Source of the DNA: Epiperipatus broadwayi
Lineage: Eukaryota; Onychophora; Udeonychophora; Euonychophora; Peripatidae
Assembly: GCA_028023455.1 (NCBI GenBank)
Contig: JAQFVV010000020.1
Span: 3,763,092 to 3,827,091 of the forward strand
Direction of reading: 5' to 3'
DNA length: 64,000 nt
Made by a program: the position numbers and the translations under genes. Position 1 is the stretch's first letter. The number at the start of each line of letters is the position of its first letter. This document shows, piece by piece, positions 63,993 through 64,000 of this stretch. The notes under the pieces are model-generated. The model saw only the letters and a program-made list of their open reading frames with translations. It was not told the origin of the DNA and did not search any database.

Positions 63993-64000
63993 GTGTTTAA

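Overview
This is a window of animal (invertebrate) nuclear DNA. The evidence is a very high A+T content, long (TA)n tracts, many dispersed repeats, no compact operon-like gene order, non-LTR and Penelope-like retroelements, and one F-box gene of the FBXO39 type whose exon ends at a consensus splice donor. I cannot name the species; an arthropod or mollusc would fit. Long coding frames are few, and nearly all belong to mobile elements.

Layout. 0.3-1.1 kb: two tandem 3' ends of one LINE family with (CATCA)n tails (a third lies at 58.1-58.4 kb, minus strand). 2.0-4.0 kb: an almost intact, 5'-truncated RTE-type retrotransposon broken by one inserted base; a degenerate sister copy lies at 60.6-62.6 kb. 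4.1, 51.4-51.9 and 54.5-54.75 kb: remnants of Penelope-like element (PLE) GIY-YIG endonucleases, the last two close to shared inverted terminal sequences. 6.8-14.5 kb: two direct repeats of about 1.75 kb, with TG...CA ends, flank a coiled-coil Gag-like pseudogene. This looks like a non-autonomous LTR-type element. One repeat carries a small foldback insertion and the other an insertion of about 1.8 kb.

17.7-21.2 kb: the most interesting stretch. Two copies of a small element carry a type I hammerhead ribozyme motif with a tiny stem III, the kind known from PLEs and retrozymes. One copy is part of a large foldback that also holds a third, mutated core. Between the copies is a 2.7 kb unit bounded by 45-bp inverted repeats and filled with a degenerate satellite. 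39.4-40.3 and 46.1-46.5 kb: two large palindromes of a second foldback family. 35.15-35.57 kb: a long (TA)n followed by about 307 bases with only three C on the plus strand.

59.1-60.1 kb (minus): the one convincing host gene, an FBXO39-like F-box protein exon with a possible YY1/CRE-like promoter. The rest is A+T-rich non-coding DNA in which I see no supportable gene. Nothing here works as a pathway; the window is a host F-box locus in a retroelement-rich neighbourhood.
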